The notes under the pieces were generated by a model that saw only the letters and a program-made list of their open reading frames with translations, was not told the origin of the DNA and searched no databases. The position numbers were made by a program, and so were the translations under genes. From contig OZ231127.1 of NCBI GenBank assembly GCA_965153355.1, positions 42,470,001-42,534,000 of the forward strand: DNA of 64,000 nt, given 5' to 3'. Shown in pieces: positions 10,063-20,462 of this stretch (within the stretch, counting starts at the first letter, position 1; every line of letters starts with the position of its first letter). Origin of the DNA: Flaccisagitta enflata. Lineage: Eukaryota > Chaetognatha > Sagittoidea > Aphragmophora.

Positions 10063-12417
10063 ATGGCTGCGTTCGTGGGGCGTCACGGTGCCACCAGGCC
10101 CATTGTACCTGTAATGATTCATGTAAATGGTAAAAGACGCCCCACTTACGCACTCATAGATACCGGCGCTAACACAAGCGCCGTGACTGAGTCACTTTGC
10201 AATGAGTTAAATGCACCCAGAAAATCAATTTCAGTTAAATTAAACACCTTTGACAGTTCCTCAAATGCTACAAGACAAATCACTTCCTTCAAAGTTACCA
10301 ACTTGAGTAACACCTTTGAAATAAAAGTAGAAAACGCCCTTATTGGTAGTCAATTATCTACAGAAAAAGAAAAACCCCCCACCCAAAGCGAATTGAGTTG
10401 TTTTGAGCATTTGAAGGATCTGAAAATATGTGAGTTAGAAGATAAAGAAATTAACCTGTTACTTGATGCTAAGTACGCATATTATTTTTGCACGGGAGAT
10501 AACCGCCTGGGCAAACATGACGAGCCCTTAGCACTGGGAACAAAATTTGGCCATGCGATTATAGGCCCCAGAATTTTAAATGACAATGAAGAGGAAGATG
10601 ATGAAAATGATATTCAGGCTAACAACATCATGACCATTAGTGCTGAAACCATCACCCTGGCAAATATGATAAATAGAATGTTCAGACAGGATTTTATCTG
10701 TAGGGACTTTGAGCTATTTCCTCAAGAGATGACACATAGATCAGTTGAAGATGAACAGAGTTTGAAAATGATGCAGGAATCAGCTAGATTCGTAGAAGAA
10801 GAAGGGAGGTGGGAAATCACCATACCATGGCGTTTAGGGCGCCAACCCACCGCTGACCTGTTCAAAACCATAGATTTTTCCAAAATGACCATGAACCGCC
10901 ATTCAAAACTGGAACGCAAATTTAGACTAAACCCGACCCTCAAAGAGGGATCCTTTAAACAGATGAGGATGACTCTGGAAGCGGGGCATGCGCGGATAAT
11001 AGACACATTAGACGCCCCCACCGATAATGTTGTCTGTTATCTGCCAAATCACATTGTAGTTAAACCTGACAAACCCGGAAAATTCCGGATTTGTCAGGAC
11101 GCCGCTTCCAGAGTCGGTCCTCATTTTTTGAATAAATACTTGTTTAGCGGTCCAGATATTTTGAATGGCTTAATAAAAGTAATTTTGCGATTCCGCCGAA
11201 AAAGATACACCATTTCGGCGGATATCACAAACTTCTTTTATCAGATATTGTTAGACCCTAGGGATCGCTCAGCTTTGCGCTATCCTTGGTGGTCTGACGA
11301 GACCACGGAAAAGGTGGTAATGATTGAAAGTTTGCGCCACATGTTCGGCGTGACTTCATCACCCACCATCTCCAATTTTATCCTGAAGCTTCACGCAGAA
11401 ACACATAAGGACAAGATTAGTTTAGACACGTACTTGGCGTTACTCTACGCCATGTACGTGGATGACTTGCTAGAGAGTACAGATGATAAAGAGACAGCTA
11501 GAAGGATAAAATCAGAAATAACTGCAGTGCTTAAATTAGGGGGCATGGATATAATTAAGTGGAAGTCGAATTTTCCCGACCTTGATTTACCATCCTCTCT
11601 TTCCCTTACCCCTCTTGACAGAGATGACGCCAACGTGGAGGTCGCTACTCCGGCACAAGTCGAGACGGCAGGGGGTCAAAGCGCAAATGCAGAACCATCG
11701 AAGGGCGGTCACGGATGTCCGGGAGGGCGCGGCGGGCGCCAGCCCGCCTGTGGTCTGGGGGAGCACCGCGCTCCTCCCCCAACCCCGTCGACGCCCACAG
11801 TGGAAGATGCGGATCCAGATGAAGATGAAGACGGGGATCCAGATGATGAAGACCAAGAAGCTCAACTATCACCGTCGGAATTGGTGAGTATCCTAAATAA
11901 CGGGTACACAGAAAGTTGTGCTAAAGATTTTCTGAATGAGTCAGATCTGAGCGACAAGGTATTAGGTCTAGGCTACTCATTCGAAGAAGATGTCATGAAT
12001 GTCAGGGTAGGGACCAAACCAGACAGGGAGATAGTTACTAAGCGAGATCTACTTAGCTTTGTGGCGTCAGTGTACGACCCAATAGGGTTGGTAAGCCCCT
12101 GGCTTTTACCAGGAAAGCTATTGTTTCAAAAAATTAGCTCTAACACTATTCCCTGGAAAACTGCCCTCACCCCTGAGATGAAAAGTGACGTAGTTAAATG
12201 GCAACAGACAATAGTCCATTTAAAGAAAATTAAGATAAGCAGGTGGACCAACCCCTTGGGTATGGAACATTCAATCTGTCAGCTAGTTATTTTTTGTGAC
12301 GCCTCAAAGGACGGCTACGGAATGTGTAGTTACCTACCGTTTACCAGAGAGGAGCTGAGGATAGGATTAGTGTTTCCTTTTTGGTCGGTAAGGCGCATGT
12401 CGTGCCGACCAATATGA
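10063..12417 (+). CDS. pol: Pol part 1: aspartic protease, reverse transcriptase, start of RNase H
   Basis: An aspartic protease motif, DTGA, lies at residues 33-36 (10159-10170). The reverse transcriptase follows with its catalytic YVDD at 11455-11466 (residues 465-468), together with the substrate-binding palm region upstream. The connection domain begins near 11900, and the RNase H core starts with an acidic FCDAS motif near 12293-12307. Between RT and connection (about 11605-11880) is a roughly 90-residue GC-rich, Gly/Pro then Asp/Glu-rich insertion not normal for the family. The frame closes at 12417, but from about 12372 the homologous sequence continues in the -1 frame (next entry). 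That means a one-base frameshift, an unusual programmed shift or a sequence error. Confidence 0.88.
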   Translation: MAAFVGRHGATRPIVPVMIHVNGKRRPTYALIDTGANTSAVTESLCNELNAPRKSISVKLNTFDSSSNATRQITSFKVTNLSNTFEIKVENALIGSQLSTEKEKPPTQSELSCFEHLKDLKICELEDKEINLLLDAKYAYYFCTGDNRLGKHDEPLALGTKFGHAIIGPRILNDNEEEDDENDIQANNIMTISAETITLANMINRMFRQDFICRDFELFPQEMTHRSVEDEQSLKMMQESARFVEEEGRWEITIPWRLGRQPTADLFKTIDFSKMTMNRHSKLERKFRLNPTLKEGSFKQMRMTLEAGHARIIDTLDAPTDNVVCYLPNHIVVKPDKPGKFRICQDAASRVGPHFLNKYLFSGPDILNGLIKVILRFRRKRYTISADITNFFYQILLDPRDRSALRYPWWSDETTEKVVMIESLRHMFGVTSSPTISNFILKLHAETHKDKISLDTYLALLYAMYVDDLLESTDDKETARRIKSEITAVLKLGGMDIIKWKSNFPDLDLPSSLSLTPLDRDDANVEVATPAQVETAGGQSANAEPSKGGHGCPGGRGGRQPACGLGEHRAPPPTPSTPTVEDADPDEDEDGDPDDEDQEAQLSPSELVSILNNGYTESCAKDFLNESDLSDKVLGLGYSFEEDVMNVRVGTKPDREIVTKRDLLSFVASVYDPIGLVSPWLLPGKLLFQKISSNTIPWKTALTPEMKSDVVKWQQTIVHLKKIKISRWTNPLGMEHSICQLVIFCDASKDGYGMCSYLPFTREELRIGLVFPFWSVRRMSCRPI

Positions 12418-14504
12418 TGCTTAACTCAACTGAGGGGGCTATCCCACATTCAGACAGCATTCCCAGGCTAGAATTGTGCGCGGCCAAAGTGGCCGCCCAA
12501 TGGAGAGACACGTTAGTCAGGGATGCAGGGGAAGAATTTGAGGACATCTTTATCTTTTCAGACTCACTCACTGTTTTAGGGTGGCTGAATAATTTTACGA
12601 AAAGGTTTAGAACGTTTGAAAATTTCCGCGTCAAGTGTATCAGATCATTGTCACCTTTGTCTGAATGGCGCCATTGCCCCACCTTAATGAATCCTGCGGA
12701 CCTCGCGTCCAAAGGAATTAAAGCCAATGATACCAAAAAATGGCACATTTTTCATCAAGGCCCGCCCTTTCTCTCTTTACCCCTTTCACAGTGGCCCCCG
12801 GTTCGACCCAATCCGACAAACAAGGATCCGGCGGAATTGGTGGCTGACGTCGCCGCTCTCAATATCATCGCCGCTTACGGGTCAACGGAAGAACCCATTG
12901 TAGAGGCACAAAACCACGACTTCGCACCATGGCCACTGAAAGCAACAAGTAAGCTCTCAGAATGGAGAACAAAGATTCGCCGGGTAGCGATAATAAAGCG
13001 TGTGATTTTGAAACTAAGAGAAAGGGTTAAAAACAAACAACAGGGTGTAATGAGTACTAGACTGAGAACAAAAATAGAACAGAAACCAGATAAGTACATC
13101 ATTCACCTAAACGACTCAGAAAGAGAAGATGCAGAAAATATGCTAGTTAGGGCCCTTCAGAATGTAGAATTTGAGCGAGAAATACTCAGCCTGATCAAAC
13201 TGGGAATATTTTCACCAAATTCCATTCAAGATATGAATATCAAAAATTCTAAGTTGGCCAAACTATGCCCATTTTTGGATGAGTCAAACGTGATGCGGGC
13301 AGGGGGGAGAATAGCTAAAGCTGAATATCTCCCTTACAACCACAGATTCCCTATTATCCTGCCCAATAGCTCACATGAGATAGTCCAATCCATCATCAGA
13401 CATTACCACCAAGCTCACTACAAGAAATTTCATTGCACCATAATGCAAACTCATCTACTGCTGAGGGGCAAATATTTCATCCTAGGGGGCAAAAATTCAG
13501 TCCGGAGTGTCATAAGTAAATGCATCACCTGTCAAAGACTGTCCAAACACAAAGCCACCCAAAAGGAAGGAAACTTACCAGCAGAAAGGATGGCCATAGT
13601 ACCCCCATTCTACCACTGTGCACTAGACTGCCTGGGCCCCTTCCATTTGCGCCACACAGGGCGCGGCACCCGCAAACAATTTGTCTTAATTGCGTGTTGC
13701 ATGTCCACCCGAGCAATCACTCTAGTCCCACTTAGAGACATGACCACTTCAAGCATCATTAACTCTTTGGTGAAAATACATTCCCAGTTTCCCGCACTCA
13801 AACATATTTTCTTAGACAATGGTACGAATTTTAAAGGTGCAGATAGGGAAATTAAAGAGTCAGTTGCAGCTTGGAAAAAAGAAAATCTCAGTGAGGAACT
13901 AGATAAGTTAGAACTTACCTGGACATTTGGCCCAGCTTATTGTGGCAGCTACGGTGGTAGTTGGGAGAGACTTGTAGGGCTTAGCAAGAAACTGTTGAGG
14001 TCAGTGATAGGTAGCAAGAATGTGGACCAAGAGGATTTTGAGACGCTCCTGTCTGGAGCCAGTGCGATAATGAATAGGCGTCCGTTAACCCCAGTATCAG
14101 CAGATGTGGACGATGACATGGCACTCACACCAGCTCATTTCCTGTATCCATACTTGTTTACCTCAACTGTCAATCACATTCTTCCTCCTCAGGCGGAGAA
14201 AACGTCGGTTCTTCGCCATGGATTCCGCTGCAGCCAGCATCTCCTCGACGCCTTTTGGGAGCAGTTCCGCGCCTCCTATCTCCAACAGCTGTTAAAACGA
14301 TCAAAGCAGACATCAACGGTCGTGAAACCCGGGGATCTTGTCCTGGTCGAGGACATCGCAACTGCGCGCGAGGATTGGCCTATGGGCCGCATCACCCACA
14401 TCATCAATTCTGACGAGAATCACGGACGACGCTTTCTAGTGAGATTAAGCAATGGCCGCATCGTGGACCGGGCCATTAAAAGCTTGATCCTGCTGGAGAT
14501 GTGA
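12381..14504 (+). CDS. pol: Pol part 2: RNase H end, integrase and C-terminal domain
   Basis: The frame picks up RNase H just after the break (a GKAHVVP block and the IPRLELCAAK block). Integrase follows: an HHCC zinc module near 13390-13540, then the catalytic triad D (13626), D (13815) and E (13965) in DCLGPF, DNGTNF and GGSWERLV contexts. The D-E spacing of 50 residues fits BEL/Pao. The last 70 residues resemble the DUF5641-type domain typical of this superfamily. It ends at 14504 with TGA. All catalytic residues are present, so the protein would be competent if translated with part 1. Confidence 0.88.
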   Translation: MVGKAHVVPTNMMLNSTEGAIPHSDSIPRLELCAAKVAAQWRDTLVRDAGEEFEDIFIFSDSLTVLGWLNNFTKRFRTFENFRVKCIRSLSPLSEWRHCPTLMNPADLASKGIKANDTKKWHIFHQGPPFLSLPLSQWPPVRPNPTNKDPAELVADVAALNIIAAYGSTEEPIVEAQNHDFAPWPLKATSKLSEWRTKIRRVAIIKRVILKLRERVKNKQQGVMSTRLRTKIEQKPDKYIIHLNDSEREDAENMLVRALQNVEFEREILSLIKLGIFSPNSIQDMNIKNSKLAKLCPFLDESNVMRAGGRIAKAEYLPYNHRFPIILPNSSHEIVQSIIRHYHQAHYKKFHCTIMQTHLLLRGKYFILGGKNSVRSVISKCITCQRLSKHKATQKEGNLPAERMAIVPPFYHCALDCLGPFHLRHTGRGTRKQFVLIACCMSTRAITLVPLRDMTTSSIINSLVKIHSQFPALKHIFLDNGTNFKGADREIKESVAAWKKENLSEELDKLELTWTFGPAYCGSYGGSWERLVGLSKKLLRSVIGSKNVDQEDFETLLSGASAIMNRRPLTPVSADVDDDMALTPAHFLYPYLFTSTVNHILPPQAEKTSVLRHGFRCSQHLLDAFWEQFRASYLQQLLKRSKQTSTVVKPGDLVLVEDIATAREDWPMGRITHIINSDENHGRRFLVRLSNGRIVDRAIKSLILLEM

Positions 14505-15100
14505 ACTTGAATTATAAATTCGTCCTCCACGGGGGGAGAAAACAGGATCGAAGCTCTAAAAAACTTGTTACAACATTCATCCTGTCCCCGACGACAACAA
14601 TTATTTAGAAATTCGACAATGTTCACTATAGCAGACTCTGTAGACTATTAATACTGGATAAGTCCGATGTCAATTTTTAAAATTCATTTAAGTTGTACTG
14701 GAGAATGTTAATAATGTCAGTACAACTAATTACTAAAGACATCGCTAAATGTAACCCAAACCCATTCGTTATTGCCGGGTTTTTACTGTCATTCATACCT
14801 GACAAATGAAAAGTGTACCATTCCGTCATTTGTTACAATCAACAACACGTTTCATCTTTGCCTCATCGTTAGATAGAACTATTTAGATATTCGTTACTGC
14901 CGGTAGCTTGTTATCTGTGTCTGAACATCAAATTACATGATTAGTCATTCACTATAGCCGGCAGTAGCGATGGTAGTTCACTGAAGCCAGTAGACGCGCT
15001 CAAACTGTAGTTCTTCCTCTTTTTAATTATATGTACGAAACGCATGTGTAATGGCTCATGATATCACTTTCTTGATAATACGCTTGGAGAATCAATTTCG
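14505..15100 (+). other. post-pol spacer
   Basis: Non-coding, AT-rich. It contains an imperfect long-range hairpin (gttactgccggtagc at about 14894 against gccggcagtagcga at about 14957). No gene is recognised. Confidence 0.4.
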
Positions 15101-15112
15101 ATTAAGCCGTGT

Positions 15113-15335
15113 CAACCAATCAGAAGGTTCGAAGAAGACGAGCACTTTCGGATCCGGGAGCGAGGAGGAGAAAATAAACCCGTCGACGGAGTAATCCAAG
15201 ATGGCGTCGAAGTCGAGAATCAGGGAGGAGGAGAGGAGAGCGTCGATGAGAATCTCCTTTTTCTCGACTGCGGAGTGGGCGTGGCCGGAAACGCATCACT
15301 TCCGGTCCGACTTCCGCTGTAACTTCCGGTTCACT
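15113..15335 (+). promoter_or_regulatory. internal promoter-like block (NF-Y, YY1, 3x ETS motifs)
   Basis: In 220 bp there is a CCAAT box (aaccaatcag, about 15114-15123), a YY1/initiator-type motif (ccaagatggcgtc, about 15196-15208) and three ETS-type sites (cacttccgg, acttccgct, aacttccgg, about 15297-15330). The block is CpG-rich and has no TATA. This combination is typical of housekeeping promoters in animals. It lies about 400 bp upstream of the first ATG of the spliced cargo gene and downstream of pol, so it could drive that gene independently of the LTR. Function is inferred from motifs only. Confidence 0.5.
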
Positions 15336-15740
15336 AATTTGCATATTGTGAGAGAACGGCTGGGCGCACAGTCAACTTCGACCCCTCATGTGAAATCCCA
15401 TGACGAGGGGGATCGTCCTAGATACATGCCATTATTATCAAAAGCTCGATAGAAATTTTGGCATTTTTGTTAACTTAGACAGTTAGAACAGATATTGCCT
15501 ATTGACGGAGATTGCAACTGACAATGGTAGACATTATTTTGATAGGAGATATCATTGAATTGCTGCATTATTTCCTCTCTCTCTTTTCGCCACTGTTATA
15601 CATAAACTATTATAAACCCGTTTGCTTCCTCGTGCTCAGGTTCAGTAAGAAATTATCTTCCGCACTTCGTGTCAAACACAAGTGTATACCGTGTGATTTT
15701 ATCCACGAAGAAATTGTCCCAAAGTCATTTGACTGTCATC

Positions 15741-18700
15741 ATGCCGTCATCAAATGCTTCTATGCATAGTCGTCAGATCAGTGACGACGAGGAAGATGAA
15801 GTGAGATTCAGCCGTTTTGACAACGAAAGGAAGCAGGAGGAGGAGAAGAAATACAAAAGGCAGCAGCGGGAAAACAAACGTCAGAGAACGGAAGATTGGC
15901 TGAAGGAAGGAGCGGAGGCGGAGAAGAGTGGAGAAGGAGTAGCGGTGGAGGAAGAAGTGGCAGTGGAGCCGGTGGTCAAACCCAAAAACCCGGCCATGTT
16001 CCAACGGGTACCTTTGGATAACTTCAAGGCCCCTCGACTCCCACGTCATCGCGCCCTCACCGGCCGAAATTCCCCACCGCGGCCACCACCCCGCCAAGTA
16101 CCGTCGTTCCATCAAGGTTAGAATTGACTCATCTCTCAGAGATTCACTCATTAGATTGCATTCAAACAACGCTCAACCTTAACACACAAAACCATGGTTG
16201 AAATCCGATGAGGAAACTCAAAATCCAGAAAATATGTCTCAACATTCATGTCGGCGAATCTGCCTATTTATTTCTTAATTAGGCTTCCCAGTCTTTCATC
16301 CTTCTAGCGATGTTAGGGATATATTTCAACAACCTGTCAGACGAAAATTATCTAAACTCTTTACTTTCATTTGAAGGGAGACCGTATCAGCGTCGACACG
16401 ATCCCCCGTTTGAGACCCTGCCAAGGACGCCATCTCCGGCAGCGTCTCTATCGTCAATCGCGTCGACGACCGACGTTTCGCTCACGTCGACGTTGCTGGC
16501 CGGTCAAGTTGACGCATCGACTCCCATTCCTCTTTCATCGCTACCGGGAACGCATTCACGAGCGACTCCAGTCAACGCGCCTACTCGCCCGTGCGATCAA
16601 GCCATGGAGGATTTGAGGGTCAAACTGGATAGACTGGCCAACGCACAGGAAAGGGCGTCGTCGGCGTCAGCCTGCTTGCGCCCGGATGGGAGCCGCTTCG
16701 GCGGTGCACAGGCTGCGTCACCGCCACTTCCTCCTCCTCTCCGATCCTCGTCTCCGCGTCAGGGCAGTGGAGGGAACATGGCCGTGCCGGGCTCGCCTGC
16801 AGCCCGTGCCTGCTCCATGCTCCCACCACTGACCCGCAACCAAAGGAAGCGGCGAAATAAGACGAAAAATCTGTTGGCGGAAGCGGCGAAATTGGAAGAG
16901 TTGACGGAGGAAGAGAAGGAGTTGGAGGAGAACAAACAACGTAAGGCGAATGTGGAGAAAAGGTTCCACGTCAAGGCGCATCGGCGCTATGTTCAACGCG
17001 AAAACGCCAAAGTCAAAGCAGAGAAGGAAGGAGCCGACAGATTCAAGGAAGACCTGCCGGCGAGAGAGAGACAGAAAAAGGGAGAAGAAATGAGGAAGAA
17101 ACAGAAGGCGGATGAAGAGCAGGTGGAAAGAGAAAGAAGAACGATGGAAGGGGTGAGAGAAAGAATGGAAGTACTTGAAAGAAAGAAAGACTGGAAAGAA
17201 GTAATAGAAAACGCAAAGATCACTGGCAGAGAAAGATATTTGGAAGAAGAAAGAGAAGAAGGCAGAGTGGATGAGGAAGTGATCGAGGAAGAATGGCAGG
17301 CCATCGCGGCGACGTTCAATGTCCTCCTGCCCGGCATTCACGTCCACATCCCGGAATCGCTTGACTTTGTAGAGAGACATGCCTGCAAACTTAATCGAGC
17401 AGGTAACAAATTCAGATAAACTGAGAAAGTAATCGAGAGTTTAGTAATGGCTAGCATAGCTAGAAAGATCGAGAGTTTAGTAATGGTTAGCATAGTTAGA
17501 AAGATCGAGAGTTTAGTAATGGTTAGCATAATAATGAAAGTGTAGTAACCAACAACACACATTCATTGTTGATATTGTATCATAGTCAATGTTGTCTTAT
17601 CATCGTCGATGTTGTCTTATCATCGTCAATGTTGTCTTATCATCGTCGATGTTGTCTTATCATCGTCGATGTTGTCTTATCATCGTCGATGTTGTCTTAT
17701 CATCGTCAATGTTGTCTTATCATCGTCGATGTTGTCTTATAGTCGAGGTTGTCCTGTTGTCATTAGCGGAGGAAGCGTGGAGCGGGCAAGGACTGCAGAC
17801 GAGCCTTGCACAGCCACGCTTCCCCTCCCACCTTCTCTCACGGTAAATAGATATCTTATTTTGCTATCCCTTTCCCCCTTGACACAATAGGCAAAGAGGA
17901 GCGAAAATTGAAGTCGTATCGCGCCCATGAACGAGCCGATCTGGTGACCTTCGCCAAACGCGTCTTCAGTGACGATCCTGAAGATGACATCGACGAACAC
18001 GAATGGGATCAGTTCGACGACGTGGACGATCTCGAACGCATCTTAGAGTATCGCGGACTCGAGGCTCACCCCACCCACACCCCGTCTCAAAGAGCGGCTA
18101 TGTCGCATGACGATCAATGGAGATTATTCTCCGAAGTTCGGCCAGTGAAAACTTTCGCCGAAGCCGACATGCTTTGGCGACGCTGGGAGGAAGAAATTGG
18201 CCCAGAAGTTATCCAGTTTTGGAGATCCTGCGGCTGGATCCCGACCGGACTTACCGGCAAGCTGCTCAATCAAGCCATGACGCTCAAAGCACAAGACAGA
18301 AAGATTCGGGTGAGTCTCTAGTGTTTAAAAGTCTAATGTCCAGTGTCTAAAGTTTCAATTTTAGCACACATCTTATTCTACACTGCCTGTGACAGCATAT
18401 ACCGCGCTTACTAGTGGTTAGGATTCGGGCAGACAAATCAATTACGTAATCAAAGAAAATTAATATTCACTCTTATTTCTTACGCGATCAATCAGGGTGT
18501 CTATCGTAACATCGGCCGAAAAGCGCTGCGAGGTCGAGGATTGGACAAAAAGGCCGTCGAAGAGAAGATCAAAGATTTCGATCGACGAGTGCAGACCGCC
18601 CTGCAACGAGACCCGGCCTTGCGTCCGTACGCGGGTCTGAAAGGTCACGAGCTCGAGTCCTCCCTCGCCTACGCGTTCCGGGAAGGTCATCGGACATCCG

Positions 18701-20166
18701 AGATACTCAGCTGCAATCCCCATCGCCGGAAGCGCCAAGTCCTTACCGCCGAAAACTGGGATGAAAGACAGTTGGACTTTGACCGACCAAGCGAGTATTT
18801 CGCCAACGCGTCCATGAAATCGGAACAGGCCCGCCGTCTGGCGGAAGCCGACCGAAAGCGATCGGCGCGGATGCGGACGGCACGCGACGCCGCCGACAGG
18901 CGCCAAGCAGCTGAAAACGCCCGGCGCGCCAACTTGCCCGTTTCCGGTAAACCCATTGAAGAGTCAGGCTTAACCAGACCCAATGCAGAGTTTACCCATT
19001 TTTCCCCTTTGGGGCCATTTGATCAGGAGGCAGATTCAGGGGCCATTTACACCAAGTCAGGCAAACTTCTGGACAACTATCAGTTAGCTACTCACTCCAA
19101 GAAACTAGATGAAGAGGAAGAAAAAACAGAAGGGAGAATTATTTGCTTGAGACAGTCACTGGCGAAAGAAGAAACAAATAAAAGAAATATTGAATGGCAG
19201 AAAACTCACAATACTGTTCTGGCAAGGAAAATCAGGGAGACGAAGGAAATAGCCCGCTCGCTCCCGAGGTTACCTCTGCCCCGCAAAAGATATTCTGTCC
19301 AAATAGTGGACCAAGCCAATGCTAGTCCGATTAGAAACTTCGAAGAAGAATTAGAAAAATATGAAAAAGAATTAGAGGAAAAAAGAAAGACCGAGGAGTT
19401 AGAAAGAAACAAAGAAGAATCAGTAGAAAGAAACAAACCAAAGAGAAGAAGAATCGAGCTTCTCGATGATGAAGAACAGACAGAAGAAACAGACCAAGGA
19501 AAACCAGAAAAAACAGACGAAAAAACAGACGAAAAAACAGACGAAGATAAAACAGAAAAAACAAACGAAAAGAAACAGAAGAGAAAAAGAAAACATTCAG
19601 ACCACGATAGAAAAGAAAAGAACAAAGAACAAAGCAAAGAAAAGAACAAAGAAAAGAACGATAGTCAACCCAAAAGAAAGAGAAAAAGAGCCAGTCAGCT
19701 ATACCAGCTAGATGAGAAACTTGACCAGAACAATGGGAAAAGCATCACTCGAGAGGACATCGAAAAACCAGCGGATAATATTAAACTGGTCGAGTTAAGC
19801 TTAGAAGACGTGTTAGGTTTTGACCCGTTAGATCTAGAACTTGACTTAGGACTCGATCTTCTCGACTTAGACGAACCTTTAGAGTTTGAAATGACTCCAC
19901 CTCAGGACCCATCATCACGGAGCCGCTCCCCGGCGAAGATTGCGGCGTATGGAGTCGAGGCCGCTACGTCATCTGCAGAGCCTCGTCCTGGGTCGCCCGA
20001 CATCAGCAGCGTCTCCGCGAGTGGGAACAGACCATCGGAGAACATCTGGGTCAACTGGGAGGGTCTCGATGCCTGCGGACACCGCCATCACGCCGACGAA
20101 GATCCACCCGCCGTCGTGATGCGCAAACGCGATTATTACGACCTGCGCAGGATCAACTTTGAGTGA
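15741..20166 (+). CDS. spliced four-exon cargo gene inside the retrotransposon, 1,163-aa charged protein
   Basis: I assembled exons 15741-16116, 16377-17402, 17891-18309 and 18496-20166. All three introns (260, 488 and 186 bp) start GT and end AG, with flanks caag|gtta, gcag|gtaa and tcgg|gtgagt. Phases 1, 1 and 0 match, and the total is 3,492 nt. 15741 is the first ATG in frame. The product is unfamiliar. It has a charged N-terminus, a basic region followed by a long Glu/Lys coiled-coil-like region (about 310-440) and an acidic/aromatic exon-3 domain (about 468-607). Next come a basic exon-4 start, a Lys/Glu-rich low-complexity segment (about 886-1010) and an acidic leucine/aspartate stretch resembling activation domains (about 1043-1072). 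No signal peptide or membrane segment is seen, so it is not an envelope protein; nuclear location is a guess. No homology is recognised. It may be host-derived or an old lineage-specific gene of the element. Confidence 0.7.
16670..16713 (+). ncRNA. 44-nt structured motif, copy 1 (in cargo exon 2)
   Basis: Outer arms GCCTG/CAGGC enclose a CCC-GGAT-GGG mini-hairpin and a CCGC-TTCG-GCGG hairpin with a UUCG tetraloop. The same 44-nt layout recurs at 20371-20414 and 23535-23578. This copy is translated as part of exon 2. Whether it acts as RNA is unknown. Confidence 0.5.
16773..16823 (-). ncRNA. 51-53-nt structured motif, copy A (antisense in cargo exon 2)
   Basis: Read on the minus strand, outer arms GGAGCATGG/CCATGTTCC enclose an inner stem CGGGC/GCCCG. 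It is homologous to the plus-strand motif at 17771-17823, with paired changes in the outer stem. Confidence 0.45.
17420..17750 (+). repeat. two minisatellites in cargo intron 2
   Basis: About three copies of a 34-36-bp unit (gagtttagtaatggttagca...) lie at 17432-17530. Eight tandem copies of a 20-bp unit (atgttgtcttatcatcgtcg) lie at 17589-17748. There are no unique spacers, so this is not a CRISPR array. Confidence 0.9.
17771..17823 (+). ncRNA. 51-53-nt structured motif, copy B (cargo intron 2)
   Basis: Outer stem GGAAGCGTGG/CCACGCTTCC (10 bp) encloses inner stem GCAAGG/CCTTGC and a loop with CTGCAGACGAG. It sits just upstream of the exon-3 acceptor and may influence splicing. Confidence 0.45.
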
Positions 20167-20370
20167 GCGGGGATACGGCTGATCCGGCCCGTCTGAGGCC
20201 GGCAGCCCCGTAGCCCCCTCCTCAAAGCATCATCATGTACATATAATCTTCAGATTTAATCCATCGTCATCAATCGGCTTGTATTAATCGTCAGATCACT
20301 AATCGGCCTGTATAGTATTGTTTTCGGCCCTAATGGCATCCAATCATACTCGTAATTTTTTTTAGGATCC
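20167..20370 (+). other. 3' UTR-like spacer after cargo gene
   Basis: It contains repeated 'taatcggc/atcgtca' strings and no AATAAA. The nearest clear poly(A) signal downstream in the element is in the 3' LTR. Confidence 0.35.
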
Positions 20371-20414
20371 GCCTGCTTGCGCCTGGATGGGAGCCGCTTC
20401 GGCGGTGCACAGGC
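20371..20414 (+). ncRNA. 44-nt structured motif, copy 2
   Basis: Same fold as copy 1, with the outer stem extended by GGATCC on both sides (20365-20420) to an 11-bp perfect inverted repeat. One C-to-T change in the CCC arm leaves a G-U pair. It lies in non-coding sequence after the cargo gene. Confidence 0.55.
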
Positions 20415-20462
20415 GGATCCCTCATGATTTATCTTTGATTTATTGATTGTGAGCAACGGCTC

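Noticed and set aside
12365-12390. Programmed -1 frameshift in pol
   Set aside because: No in-register X-XXY-YYZ heptamer; a simple indel or base-call error is the better explanation without sister copies.
15201-15449. 83-aa ORF starting at the AAGATGGCG motif
   Set aside because: The ETS sites fall inside it and no domain is seen; a promoter/untranslated leader is more likely, though a short first exon cannot be excluded.
17589-17748. Regular 20-bp repeats resembling a CRISPR array
   Set aside because: Repeats are directly abutting with no spacers, lie in a eukaryotic intron and are an ordinary minisatellite.
15741-20166. Envelope gene of a retrovirus-like element
   Set aside because: The spliced product has no signal peptide, no transmembrane helix and no cysteine-rich ectodomain; it is highly charged.
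20371-20414. Known self-cleaving ribozyme (hammerhead or HDV type) for the 44-nt motif
   Set aside because: Core catalytic strings such as CTGATGA...GAAA are absent and the fold does not match an HDV double pseudoknot.
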